Below, in pieces: positions 1-10,239 of a stretch of DNA of 64,000 nt. The stretch spans positions 1,305,501 through 1,369,500 of the forward strand of contig JAMWET010003934.1 of the NCBI GenBank assembly GCA_024036415.1, read 5' to 3'. Position numbers and translations under genes: made by a program. The DNA is from Prochilodus magdalenae. Taxonomy: Eukaryota > Chordata > Actinopteri > Characiformes > Prochilodontidae. The stretch's first letter is position 1; the number at the start of each line of letters is the position of its first letter. Below the pieces are notes generated by a model. The model saw only the letters and a list, made by a program, of their open reading frames with translations. It did not search any database and was not told where the DNA came from.

Positions 1-1335
1 GAACTGGACTTACAGCCTCTTGAGCGAATGCTCAGTTCCACCTTAAATGCTACAACCTGGGTACACAATAGTGCAACAGCAGCACCACTGAAGGTGGAAC
101 GGAAAAATCTGACAAACAAGCTGGAGAACAGGAAGAGAACCTCGACTCCCACATATTTAACAAGATCCTGGACAGCTTAAATTGAAAGCTGAAACTTTGC
201 TCTGCAGATTTCACTCCGGACAGTTTCTCAACAACAGCAGCTTCACTCAGCGTTTAACACTGAAGTGACTGAAGAGAGGAGCAGTTACACCTACACAGCC
301 TACACAGTTTAGCAGTCCTCTCTACTCAGTAAAACATACAGCACAAGATGTCACAATAACACCCTCTTCTATTAAACACCCTCTACTCATTAAGCCCACT
401 ACATCCCAAACAAACGCTGCCTACCGTGCTGTGGAGACTTTAGTCTTCAGGGACCCAGGGCAGGGCAACCACTATGAACTGTTTTATTAAAAATTCTTTA
501 TTTTGCTATATAAAAATGTTCAGTCAGAATTTTATACTTCTCTTTGGAGTCTAACTTGAAGGTATGTGATTTTGGTCGGTTTTGAAAAATACCCAGATGT
601 AACTTTACAAGCCCATTTACACCCTATGATTTGGTCGTAGAATTAAATGACCTGTTTCTATTATTTTTCCATGGTGAGTGCATGAATAATAAGCTCACTG
701 GACAAACAATTAGTCACCCTTTGTGTTGTAGTAATTTCAGGCTCCTGCAGAGGCCGTTGAGCAGAATGATCGTGCTATAAGTATCCGTAGCGTGTGTGAT
801 GAGCTTCATAGACTGAGAAGAGGTGGTACAGTGCAGTGAATGTCTTCTTCGACGTGTGGAAAATGGATCTTAAATCTTAAACAAGTGATTGCATTTGGGT
901 TTGCCAAAAACCATAGTAGCTTAATTCGCAAGTGTATGGAAGTGTACAGTCATACATGTCTACCAGCAGTGGTGAAAATCCTACAAGAAATTCCCATCAG
1001 AATTGTTCCAGGGAGTACATCCACAAAATCTGGCCAGACTGTGCAATTCTTTGATGCCAGAATGGCTGAACATTTATGTGGTCAACATTCAAAAAACATT
1101 GAATGAATCACAGTTGTTATCCGTTTCAGTCACAGGTGACCAATTTTGGTTCGGTGATCACACAGATCCATGTTGAAACAGACAGGTGAATGAAATAAAC
1201 CTCCATGTAATTAAGCTTGGTCATCATGCTGTCTAGTTAGCTATGCTAGTTACCTGGAGCGTCCTAGTGGATAACATTACCTGTACTTGCTACTTGCAGT
1301 GTTAGACTCAGGGTTGAAAAAGTGTTGCCAGAGTA
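1..1335. other. Non-coding stretch upstream of pawr, no gene recognised
   Basis: I find no gene here. An 88-codon open frame at 840-1106 has no domain I recognise, no splice context and no family resemblance. The composition is AT-leaning like the rest of the intergenic DNA. Old unrecognisable transposon remains are possible. Confidence 0.5.
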
Positions 1336-1925
1336 CTTTCTAAAGTGACAAAAAAGGGGAGGTGCCCTTTTGACTGCCCTTCACATGGGCCCTCTAGAGC
1401 AGGAAAATTTGATAACGTGCCTTAATGGGTGCCATTCTACTGGAGGCAATGTGATGTAGTGACCTATATGGTGCCATTACAGTGGTTTAATCTTGACGTT
1501 CCCTGCAGGTGGAAAAATGTCCTCTGTGCTGTCCCTACATGACATTGTCCAAAACAGTGCCCTTTCCAGTAGAGAAAATGGGAGGAAGGTCTGTATACGG
1601 CACTCCTACAGATGAGAAAACATGATTAAGAGTCCAACTAGGAGCTCCTCTAACTGAGAAAAGCCCCTCCAGTGGAGAAAACATAATGCTGTGCTGTACA
1701 GGGTGTAAAGAACGTGGGAGAGTTTCCTAATGGACGCTCCTTCAGTGGGGACAATGTGATGTGCTGCTGAGTGGCTGCCCTCACAATAGAATAAACTTGA
1801 CGTTCCTTACAGGTGCCTCATGAAGTGCCCTCTTGAATACCCTTTCTAAAACATGATGAAGAACCCTACAGTACCCTCTACATCATGCCCTCCAGGGCAG
1901 GCTTTCTGCCCTGTCATTAGAGAGG
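1336..1925. repeat. Degenerate minisatellite-like region
   Basis: Short phrases recur in changing order through this stretch: variants of GTGCCCT, CAGTGGAGAAAA and AATGTGATGT, for example near 1375, 1445, 1560, 1670 and 1745. The phrases TTGACGTTCC plus a following CAGGTG occur at about 1494 and 1798. This suggests an old tandem array with a unit of a few tens of bases, now strongly diverged. I could not fix a clean period by eye. Confidence 0.4.
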
Positions 1926-2267
1926 GAGATAGCCCAGTTGACCATAACGAGGTTTTAACATATATGGCTGGATTATTTGAGGTCAATAAGCATTCCCTTC
2001 TCATGTGCTTTCATAAATGACATCATCAGGGATTAGTTGATGTTAACTCTCTTTGCGTAGTATCTTTACGTAACCACCAGCTATTGGTAAATAAACACCA
2101 CTATAGCCTCATTTAGAGATGAATATCAACATGTCTACTAACAGTTTCTTGGGAAGGGTATGAAAAGTCCCCATCACGGCCCAGAAGAGTATGTTTCCGC
2201 ACAGTCTGCTGTTTTTATTCCTGTTGCTCCGTTGTTGTTGTTTTGCTGAGCTGGTTTGTATAAATGA
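1926..2267. other. Gap without recognisable content
   Basis: No gene, RNA or clear repeat is seen between the degenerate minisatellite and the LINE relic. A short - strand frame overlapping this stretch has no recognisable similarity. Confidence 0.4.
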
Positions 2268-2935
2268 ATCCAGAATGCTTCCAGAATGCAGCAGCACAGT
2301 CCTACCAGGTTTACTCATGTCGCTTTATTGCTGCACTCCCTGCACCGGTTTCCTGTAGCTGCCCACATCACATTTAAAACTCAGATGCTTGCCCACAAAA
2401 CCAAGAATGTACCAGCTCCTCCCTACTTTATGGCAATGGTCAAGAGTCGAACTGGCCTCAAGCACTTTGAGCTTCAGGTACAGCCTGGGATGACCCGCTA
2501 TTCCCCAGGATGCATAGAAGACAAGCGTCAAGACTCTGATCTGTCCTGGCAACCAGATGACGGAATGGCTTCCACTGAACTTCCACTTCCAGTCTCTCTC
2601 TCTCGTGGTCTTCAAATGGCAACTAAGGACCTGTCGCTTTGTGAAGCGCTTAAGTTATATACATACACACATAATGCATTGCACTTTTGCTGCGCTGAAC
2701 TCAATATCTTCTATTTAGGTTTGAACACTGGCTAGCCATTGCTAGGTAGTGTTCCTCTGCTGTATTTACCTCTGTATTCCTCTGTTTAGGTATCTGCACT
2801 GGCCCTTGTTTAGGCAACGTCTTAGCTTAAGGGGACTTAAGACTCTTAACTACTTACGTACTTGTACTAGCTAGGATACACTCTCCAACACTAAGCAATT
2901 TGGATAAGCACGTTTGCTAAATGCCGTAAATGTTG
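2268..2935 (+). mobile_element. 3' end of an L2-type LINE (broken reverse transcriptase C-terminus and tail)
   Basis: The translated stretch around 2286-2480 reads like the C-terminal end of ORF2 in fish L2-like LINEs: an RFTHVALLLHSLHRFPVAAH block, then FKTQMLAHKTKN, then PAPPYF, with the usual order and spacing. The part just upstream continues in another frame, so the ORF is broken. The segment ends at about 2898-2933 with GGATAAGCACGTTTGCTAAA and a CCGTAAATG, the tail type shared by L2 LINEs and the SINEs found elsewhere in this window. Only the 3' end is present, which fits 5' truncation during retrotransposition. Seen: the motifs and tail. Inferred: the clade, which could also be a near relative of L2. 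Confidence 0.7.
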
Positions 2936-3229
2936 GTGTCATAAATTAATGTGTCAAGACTGTTACATAGGAGTCGTGGATTTGGGGTTAGTTTACTTCC
3001 CTCTTTTACAAATGCAGCATTTATATCTGAGGGAGGAACAGCAGTGTTTAAGGTTCACAGTATGTCAGTTCTATGTACAAAACTCTCTTTATTCAACTAT
3101 GATGATACAGTTTTACATTCCATGGCACTTTACAGAACCATCCAGTGGACGGATCCTTGTGTAAGCAAAAGCGGCCTCTAGCATCACTCCAAGCTGCCCC
3201 TTTTTTAAGTCCATACTTATGTGCATTGT

Positions 3230-3645
3230 GTATAACTGCTGTCAGACAGAGCAGAGCAGAGGAGAGCATAACAGAGCAAACACAATATTAATATATGAGA
3301 TTCAGCAATAAAGCCCTTGGATCATGGTTAACCCTTTAAACCATGCTCATAAACGGAGCATGTAGTTCACATCCATCAGTTAAACTTCTGGTCTGGCTGC
3401 AGAGAAAACAAGGTCATGTTTTTGTGGCTACATTAAATATTCACATAATATTCTTAATAGGTTTTAGGGTGGAGTAGCTAAGCTTTAGGCTTGTGTAGTT
3501 AGTGTTAGCATTAGCAAATTCTATAAAATTTTCCCAAAAGGTTTGGTCCCTATAACACACATTTAGATAGCTGCAGAGTATTTTCATGCATAATATTAAA
3601 ATATTCTTTGTACATATTCGTTCATTTTATAGAATTGCTGTTAGA
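3230..3645 (+). repeat. Copy 1 of a locally triplicated sequence (direct copy)
   Basis: This stretch matches 4140-4600 in order and orientation. Shared landmarks are ACAGAGCAAACACA, CACATCCATCAGT, GTGGCTACATTAAATATT, AATAGGTTTTA, GCTAAGCTT, TAGTGTTAGC and a CTGCA-AGA(G/A)T stretch near the end. The copies are offset by about 0.9 kb and clearly diverged, so this is an old tandem or segmental duplication or two nested copies of one element. No coding potential is visible. Confidence 0.7.
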
Positions 3646-4139
3646 CTGCTTGGAGTAGCTTAATCTGTCCTAGAAACCAACACAAAACGGCCACAGCAAC
3701 GTGTCACGTTTGCCCCTTGGCTTTGAAGCATTTCTCAGCAGGCCAAACCCTGAAAGAACCAGTTTGACGGTGTTGGGAAGCAGTGTGATGTGGAAACAAC
3801 AGTTTCCAGCAGGTTAATGCTAGCTTTATGCCCTGAAATGCCTAAAGCTAAACAACACACACACACACAGGTACAAGCACTGCAGCACCACCAGCTAGCC
3901 TAGGATGAAATGAGCTTGCAGTCATCAAACACAGCCAGCTATAATTATCTAATGTCGGCTCAGTTTAGTCATTATGGATGTACAGAAATACATAGAAAAC
4001 ACATAACTACACAGACGCTTTCCAACTTGTCCTAGGTTGCAATGAAGACTGATGCAAAGTAATAACAGGGCAAAACACCTTAAACAACCAGCTCTATCCT
4101 CTTAAACAGATGTCATTAAAAATCCCCGTACTGTAATAT
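3646..4139. other. Spacer between direct copies, short (CA)n
   Basis: No gene is seen. It contains a short (AC)n run at about 3855-3869 and otherwise unrecognised AT-rich DNA. Confidence 0.4.
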
Positions 4140-4600
4140 AATAGGGAGGAGACAAGACAGAGCAGAGCAAACACAGCATTAATGTACGAGATCCAGTAAT
4201 AAATCCCTTCCCAGCTTCAGGAAAAGTTCCGAATTTGGATGTGATTACAGACACAGGAATGGTTAACCCCTCCTTCTCATCCTCACCGGAGCAGGTAGCT
4301 CACATCCATCAGTCTAGTGTCAGTTCTGACAACAAAGTTTTGTGGCTACATTAAATATTTGCATGATATGGTCAATAGGTTTTAAGGTAGAGACGCTAAG
4401 CTTCATTTAGTTATGATATGCATGGTTAAACCTCTTGTCCTGTACAGATAGTGTTAGCGTTAGCAAACAGCTGGCATTGCTAGCTGACCTCTGTACTGGT
4501 TGAATAGTCTGAGAGGATTGGTCACTATAAGCCATCAGTGTATATATAACTGCAAAGAATTGTATGCACAGTACTCAGTATTAATGTTTGAGTGTCTCAC
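4140..4600 (+). repeat. Copy 2 of the locally triplicated sequence (direct copy)
   Basis: It is homologous by eye to 3230-3645 through the shared landmarks GTGGCTACATTAAATATT, AATAGGTTTTA and CACATCCATCAGT. From 4421 onward the same sequence forms the left arm of a large inverted repeat with 5739-6108. One family is therefore present three times within 3 kb, twice direct and once inverted. Confidence 0.7.
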
Positions 4601-4773
4601 AGGCTGTTGTTAAAAAACCTCGATCCAAAAGTGTGAACATTTAGGTTGGCATCAGTGAGTTTTGGCAGAGACGTCATTACATCAATGTTGCCTACCTTTT
4701 TCTCAGAGCCAAGTAGCTACAACCTGCTTGAAAAGGTGAGTTGCCTGTTTATTCCATCATTCTGACGCATTTA
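4421..4773 (+). repeat. Left arm of a ~350 bp inverted repeat
   Basis: Read forward, this arm matches the reverse complement of 5739-6108 along its length. It starts with CATGGTTAAACCT and passes through AGCAAACAGCTGGCATTGCT, TGGTTGAATAGTCT, CACTATAAGCCATCA, GCAGAGACGTCAT, ACATCAATGTTGCC, GCCAAGTAGCTACAACCT and ATTCTGACGCATTTA. Identity is high by eye, with a few small gaps. The arm stops within a few bases of the tail of the SINE at 4768-4972. Confidence 0.85.
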
Positions 4774-4972
4774 TATTTACGGCATTTAGCTGACGCTCTT
4801 ATCCAGAGCGACTTACGAGGTTAATCATATCACAGGGAGGCCAATGAAATGTTAGGAGTCTTGCCCAAAGACTCTTATTGGTGTAGCACAGCATAGTCAT
4901 GTAGACTGGGATTTGAACCCCAGTCTGGCTCCATGGTAGGTAGTGGTCTTATCCGCTGAGCTACACCAACCA
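4768..4972 (-). mobile_element. tRNA-derived SINE with L2-type tail, copy 1
   Basis: On the - strand it starts with GGTTGGTGTAGCTCAGCGGA, containing an RNA polymerase III A box (TAGCTCAGCGG), followed by a B box (GTTCAAATCCC). It then has the body phrases GTGCTACACCAATAAGAGTC and GGGCAAGACTCCTAAC and ends in CGCTCTGGATAAGAGCGTC, AGCTAAATGCCGTAAAT. A second copy lies at 60608-60826 on the + strand with the same order of parts. Tail sharing with L2 LINEs is known for vertebrate V-SINE-type elements and suggests mobilisation by an L2 partner; that link is inferred. It sits at the inner edge of the left arm of the inverted repeat. Confidence 0.85.
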
Positions 4973-5738
4973 GTGCATATATGCTGCCCATGGTCAGATG
5001 GTATCAGTCCTTCATATCGTATCAGTTCTTTACTCTCTGTAGAAGATAATCCAAGCAGACTATGTGCATATTTCATAAGTACAGTATGTACATAATAATT
5101 ACCAAATTCACAAAATAGTTTTACTGAGTTAAGCTGTGCACAAGTGCCACAGACATGCACACGGCAAATTGAAAAGAGACTTGCATCACTTACTCTTTAG
5201 CAGCTTAACAGACAAATTACTGTGTGTGAAGACCAGGTCAGCACACTGTTCGCAAATGCGTGGCTCATTCATATCGGTGTGAGCTGCTATTGGGACTAAA
5301 CGTGCTGAGCTGTGCCTCTTCTACGCTGTACGCTCATGGCTTGGCGATACTGTTTTATAGGAAGGAGCTGTACAAAAAAGTCCCCCTGTTTGTCGCAGCT
5401 GGCTGTTTTGAAAATAATGAAGAGTAGCTAAATCTAGGGGCAAAATAGCCAAGTTGGCAACACGACTGCCTACTGGTTAAAATGTGAATGGGAAAGCTCC
5501 AAATGCTCAACATGATGTCTGTTTACAGAAAAAAACAGCCAGTCGGCTTGCTGGTTACACCCTGAGCAGGGAAGTGTTAACGGTGCCGATAGTGGAGATC
5601 TGTGCAAGTGCAGGAGTCAGAACCTGAAAAACACATTTTTGGCGCACATGTATTTTTCAGATTTGAACAGTGATATCAAATTTGAGCTCCAGTTTCTGGA
5701 TGTTTTGGTCTCTTGCTTTTTAACGAGATGAGAGTTAC
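4973..5738. other. Loop region of the large inverted repeat
   Basis: Unique-looking DNA between the SINE and the right arm. No gene, splice pattern or known repeat was recognised. If the inverted repeat is a fold-back element, this is its internal sequence and would be non-autonomous, because no transposase is visible. Confidence 0.4.
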
Positions 5739-6108
5739 CTAAATGCGTCAGAATGATGGGATGAACAGGCAACTCACCACATTGCCTCTTCTAGCACCTT
5801 TTCAAAAAGGTTGTAGCTACTTGGCTCCGAGAAAAAGTTGGCAACATTGATGTTATGACGTCTCTGCCCAAAATATACTGATGCGAACCTAAAGTATTAA
5901 GTATTAAAGTATTACCTTGTATTAAAGTTTTTGTATTAAGACACATAAACATAAATACTGTGCATACAATACTTTACAGTTATACATACATTGATGGCTT
6001 ATAGTGGCTAAAACTCTTAGACTATTCAACCATTATAGAGTTAGCTAGCAATGCCAGCTGTTTGCTAACACTTAACATTATCTGTACAGGGCAATAGGTT
6101 TAACCATG
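5739..6108 (-). repeat. Right arm of the ~350 bp inverted repeat
   Basis: Its reverse complement matches 4421-4773 from CATGGTTAAACC to ATTCTGACGCATTTA. It has an extra TACTTTAATAC-like AT-rich tandem stretch (about 5890-5935) and a small insertion near 5790-5805 relative to the left arm. An arm of about 370 bp, a spacer of about 1 kb and clear divergence make it an old structure. Confidence 0.85.
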
Positions 6109-6126
6109 AATATTATTATTGTTATT

Positions 6127-6159
<33 letters not shown>

Positions 6160-6160
6160 G
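6109..6160. repeat. (TTA/TTG)n microsatellite
   Basis: ATT repeats pass into a pure TTG run directly beyond the right arm of the inverted repeat. Confidence 0.95.
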
Positions 6161-6239
6161 CCCTGAGACATCTGACTTTGTAATTTGAAAAAGCACGCAG
6201 CCTTTAAAATATGTCATAGGTGTGGTCACTTGCTTGACA

Positions 6240-6535
6240 GGGGGCGTGGTCGTGTTTTGATAGTAAGGGGCAAGGCCTCGTCGTTGTTAGAGGCGTGATC
6301 ATGTTGAGGAGATTGAATCTGAGCAATAGAGCGCCATCTAGCGCAACAGCTTTAACGCTGAACACTACCATTGTGTTTTTGTTGGGCCAGTAGAGAAATG
6401 GTGGAGTTATCCACGAGCCAATCGCAGCGCAGGAGGACGAGGCTTGTCGGAAAACGGGTGGGGACCAAAAACTCGCTCGTCGGGGGTTTCGCCCTCGTTC
6501 GTGCGTTTCCGTAAAGTTCTCGGAAACGAGAGAGA
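6240..6535 (+). promoter_or_regulatory. Probable pawr promoter (CpG-rich, CCAAT box, no TATA)
   Basis: The local composition changes to GC- and CpG-rich DNA. An NF-Y type CCAAT box, GAGCCAATCGCAGC, lies at about 6415-6428. It is followed by CG-rich DNA (for example CTCGCTCGTCGGGGGTTTCG) and a purine tract of GAGAGAGGGGAGAGA. No TATA box is seen, as is usual for a housekeeping-type vertebrate promoter. The assignment rests on composition, the CCAAT box and the position just before a consensus donor and the Par-4 coding exon; the transcription start is not fixed. Confidence 0.6.
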
Positions 6536-6650
6536 GGGGAGAGATAGGGAGCGAGAGGGAGAGGAAAAAAGTGAGAGATCCGACCGGTTTAGCGTGTGAC
6601 TGGCTGAGTTGTGAGTGCGGGACTCCGGCTGAACGGGCTGCGGAGAGCAG
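6480..6650 (+). other. pawr: pawr exon 1, non-coding 5' UTR (start approximate)
   Basis: A GC-rich stretch ends in GGAGAGCAG followed by GTGAGTTTTT, a near-perfect splice donor at 6650/6651. In human PAWR the first exon is untranslated and the start codon is in exon 2; the same layout fits here, with an intron of 995 bp to the acceptor at 7645. The 5' boundary is a guess from composition. A cDNA end or CAGE tag would settle it. Confidence 0.55.
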
Positions 6651-7567
6651 GTGAGTTTTTCTGCGGGTTCTTTCAGCTTTGGTTGCAGTTTTGGGCCAGT
6701 TTAGGGACGGAAGCTCTAAAGGCTGTTCTCCCGGCTCTGTAGAAGCGCTGGGGGCTGAGGAAGGAGGTAAATGTTTCCCAGACCTGGCTGCTGCTGAGAC
6801 AGAGTCACTGAGTTGTGTAGTTTGTGGGTGTTCAGTGCCGACAGGTCCAACAGGTCGCTTCCGAGAGCGGGTAGTCTGGGGCAGGAGTTGGTAAGAGTTC
6901 AGGACCAGCCGGCAGGTTACTGTGAGAGGACACTGGGACAGCAGGTATGTGTGTATGTCGTGTACGTTCCGTTTTCAGAGTGATATGCTCCTGTGTGGGT
7001 GGGTAGGTGGGTGTTTAGGGCCACCAGGTTGTTGTATATGTGTTTTGATGGGTACTGAGTGACTGGAGGCTGCTGTTTGTTTATTTCCAGGGTGTTTAGT
7101 TCCAGTGGTCTGCTGCGTGTTTGTGTTGTAGAGCCACCAGGGGGGTATTTCACACAGCAGGGTTCCTCAGTTTAGCTAGAACTTAAACTTGAAGTCAGGC
7201 CTTTTTAATAGGACAGGACAAGGACATTCCTGCTCTGACAACCCTCAAGTTCAGACTCAGGTTGTCTCGCTAAATCCAGCTTTCTGAACACCCCCAGTCT
7301 GCTGTGATCGATGTCAGCAGACTGTTCTGTAATAAAGCTTAGCGATCTGGCAAAAACATAAAATTGTGATTTTTCCAAACACTGTTGTGATTTAATTGGG
7401 ATTATTTTCCCTAAATTAATCTCCAGTCCACCTTAAACGTGTGAAATGGATATTAATATCATTAGAATTGCACTGTTTTAGGCTGGTTTTGATATGAACT
7501 TGATTAATTGTCCAGGCCTCCATTTGCAGGTATGTGTATTTTGCCTGTATTCACTGACAGCAGACTG

Positions 7568-7644
<77 letters not shown>

Positions 7645-7645
7645 G
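6651..7645 (+). other. pawr: pawr intron 1
   Basis: It runs from the donor GTGAGT at 6651 to an acceptor TCTCTCCAG ending at 7645. No coding sequence is evident. The last 75 bases before the acceptor are almost entirely a (TC)n microsatellite, so the polypyrimidine tract is itself a length-variable repeat. Alternative acceptor AGs lie a little downstream, for example at about 7669-7670, so the exact exon edge is not certain. Confidence 0.55.
7571..7642 (+). repeat. (TC)n microsatellite acting as polypyrimidine tract
   Basis: About 36 uninterrupted TC dinucleotides end directly at the CCAG acceptor of pawr exon 2. Such perfect dinucleotide runs are usually polymorphic in length. Confidence 0.95.
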
Positions 7646-7822
7646 CCTTCCTTTTTTCTGCTCCTGTGAAGGAATGTGGCATTCCTGATCCAGAGAGGAA
7701 AGTAAAGTCCGTCCTGCTTCATTTTTCTGTGTCTCCGAAACAAAAACAAAGCAAAACCGAAACTTCCTGAGCAGGAAAATACAAAACGGTCACTTCCACC
7801 ACGTCCAAAAAAAGGGATGACC
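7646..7822 (+). other. pawr: pawr 5' UTR part of exon 2
   Basis: The transcribed leader lies between the inferred acceptor and the start codon. It is pyrimidine-rich at the beginning, then A-rich (AAACAAAAACAAAGCAAAAC near 7739). One more ATG, 6 bases upstream of the preferred start, is in frame and would add only two residues (MT). Confidence 0.55.
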
Positions 7823-8314
7823 ATGGCCTCTGGAGGTTTCAGAGCCAACGCAGCCACAGACTTCTTGGAGGAGTGGAAGGCCAAGAGGGAGAAGATGAGG
7901 GCCAAGATGCTGGGGGACATCGCTGCGGCAACGGGCCAGTGCCCTCCCTCTGGCCTTCAAGGAACGGCCAGCGCTGGCACCAAAGCACCTGAACCGAGCA
8001 ACAATGGCAACTCTGCGGCTGTGAATTGTGTTTCTTATCCAGTGGCTCGCTCTTCTTCTTCCTCTGCTCTAAGAAGGCCTGATGATGACCCTGGCTCAAA
8101 GCCAGCTGATACACCCGTGAAAAAAGGGCCTGAAACCAGTCCTGCTGCTAGCACTGCCTGCCAGGACAGCGATAAGGAAAGTCCTCCACACGGAAAAGGC
8201 AAGGAGAAGAAAAGCACTGGACCTAGTGCCAGAAAGGGCAAAGGCCAAATAGAGAAGAGGAAGCTGCGAGAAAAGCGGAGGTCGACTGGGGTTGTTAGCA
8301 TACCATCCAATGAG
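7823..8314 (+). CDS. pawr: pawr coding exon 2: Par-4 N-terminal region
   Basis: Encodes residues 1-164 of Par-4 (PRKC apoptosis WT1 regulator), a pro-apoptotic adaptor that binds WT1, atypical PKC and other partners and moves to the nucleus. Recognised by FLEEWKAKREKMRAK (residues 14-28, containing the first nuclear signal), and by GPSARKGKGQIEKRKLREKR (133-152) followed by RSTGVV, which is the second nuclear signal and the start of the SAC domain. T155 in RRSTGVV matches the known PKA-site threonine of the rodent protein. The middle (about 32-130) is low-complexity, rich in S, P, A and K, and poorly conserved. I chose the ATG at 7823 (ACCATGG, ideal Kozak) over the one at 7817 because it gives MASGG, like the mammalian MATGG start. 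The frame reads to a consensus donor GAG|GTAAGA at phase 0; read-through would stop five codons later. The whole exon probably runs from about 7646. Confidence 0.95.
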
Positions 8315-10239
8315 GTAAGATCAATCTGAAGCACTTAATGGGCAATTACACTGGCATTTACTTACGTTTAACACAAGACCTATATCACACAAATAAATGC
8401 AGTATGTAGAATCACAGAGGCATTCGCATGATATGAACATTCCATAATCAATTTGCAATATTCACTACATGTTGTCTAAGCTAAACCCTGTGACCCTGTA
8501 ATTTTACTGCTTGTGTAAGTATACAACTTGTGGAAGTTCCAAGTCGAAACAGACAAACCAATTTTGCCCTGTACCAATTTTGAAGTAGACATTCGACTTA
8601 CAGTTGGCCTCTACCTGTAAACTGTTCCAACTTTTCTGGATCATATGCCCCCCCCTCCCCGAATTCCCCATAATTAAAAGTTCCAGTGGTCAGAGAGAGA
8701 ATTTGAAGGACAGCTGTGCACAAGGAAAAAAAGAGTATGTAAGACAATCTGAGATAAAGTTATGTATATGCACAAGATAAGAAAACACAACAACAGGAAG
8801 GAGTGTAATGCGATATTAATTCTGTAGAAATAGAATCTGTGAAGAAACCAGCATCGAAATGCAAATCTAACACTGCCGTCTTCTAAATAAAGAGCATCCC
8901 AACAGTTAAGAATGGGTTGGCAACATCTGTAGTGGGGATGCTTTTCCGTGTGCTAACGAACTGTCACTGCAGCAAAATGTGGTTCTGGCAAGTACAAGGG
9001 GAAGCAGCATTTTTCAGTTTTTAGTAAGGTCTGCTGACAGATTCTGAGTGTTTACTTTGAAATTGGACTTTAACAGCATATTGATTTACAATACAAATAC
9101 TAACTGGAACAGTCTGTGTATGTTTTGGGTTAAATTCGGGAACTTTAAGGGGGATGAACACTTTTATTGTGCATTATATTTCAGCACAAAACATTATTAA
9201 AACATTCAATGACTCAGAGGACCCATTGTGAATTGCGGCCTTCGATGATGAGTATTGCAGTAGGGTAATGGATGATCTGTTGTGCAGTGCTAATATCTGT
9301 TGTGTGTGGACTAAATGTACAGGATGTTATACAACAGAATCAGCCAGACAGTTCCCATCATTTCCATGTCTTTGACCTCTTTCACTGTGTTTGTGGATAT
9401 TTTGTCCGATTGTTTTTGATAATATCAGGTACTCGTTTTGTCCTTGCATACCTTTGCTGTGCCAGGTCAGATTTAGTCAAATCACCTTAATTCATCCCAG
9501 TTGTGTAACAGCAGTGGAGAAAAGATGAATCTAGCATACAGTGCAATCTAACTGTCAGAACAAGATCAAGCATTAAACCTCACATCGTTCAGGCCCACAG
9601 GCCTCCCTTACGTAACGCATGCCAGAAATGTGCCCAAATCTGCTTCTTCGTTGACTCCCCAAAGTATCTCCTGAATAACTTGGAGTGGAAAATGGAAACA
9701 TCAGAATTATGCTGACTTATCTACAGGCTTGATTTGTGTTTACAGTATCACGGCTTATAAAAACCTTTGAGCAGTAATGCCATGTAATTCTTGCCTAAAG
9801 TGAGGAATTGAGACACACCAAGAAAACCACTAATCCCAAACAATAATGCTTAGAACCTGTTTAGACTAAAGTTCAGAGGTGTGTGTCTAAGAATACTGAC
9901 TCACTGACTGCTCTAGGCTGTATACAAATATTCTGATCAGACTATATAACATTCTTCATGATCTGTATTAGTTTATTGTGCAGTTACTGCACCATATGTC
10001 ACTCCAGTCTTGCAGCTTCTTTTGGTGGCATGAGATGGTAAAACCTTGAGCCTATATAGACATTTTGACTTATTCGGTTTATTACCTGCTAAGGCCATCG
10101 CCATGTGGTGCAGGTTATACCTCTAGGTATGAAGCCTTTTTTGTTGAAGGGAATGTTCCTCTATGGTGTGCTTAAGACTGCTGGTGGAGGGATATGTGGC
10201 TCTTAGATCTTCAGCCCAAGAGGTGCCAAGGCCTTTAGT
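8315..10239. other. Intron 2 stretch without recognised features
   Basis: No exon, RNA gene or clear repeat is seen. A 72-codon open frame at 9272 has no recognised similarity and no splice context. Confidence 0.5.

Noticed and set aside
840..1106. 88-codon frame near the left edge as a small gene
   Set aside because: No homology recognised, no splice or promoter context, in repeat-bearing intergenic DNA.
7504..8334. Three - strand frames over pawr exon 2
   Set aside because: They are shadows of the Par-4 exon and of the (TC)n tract; the + strand has the conserved protein and splice sites.
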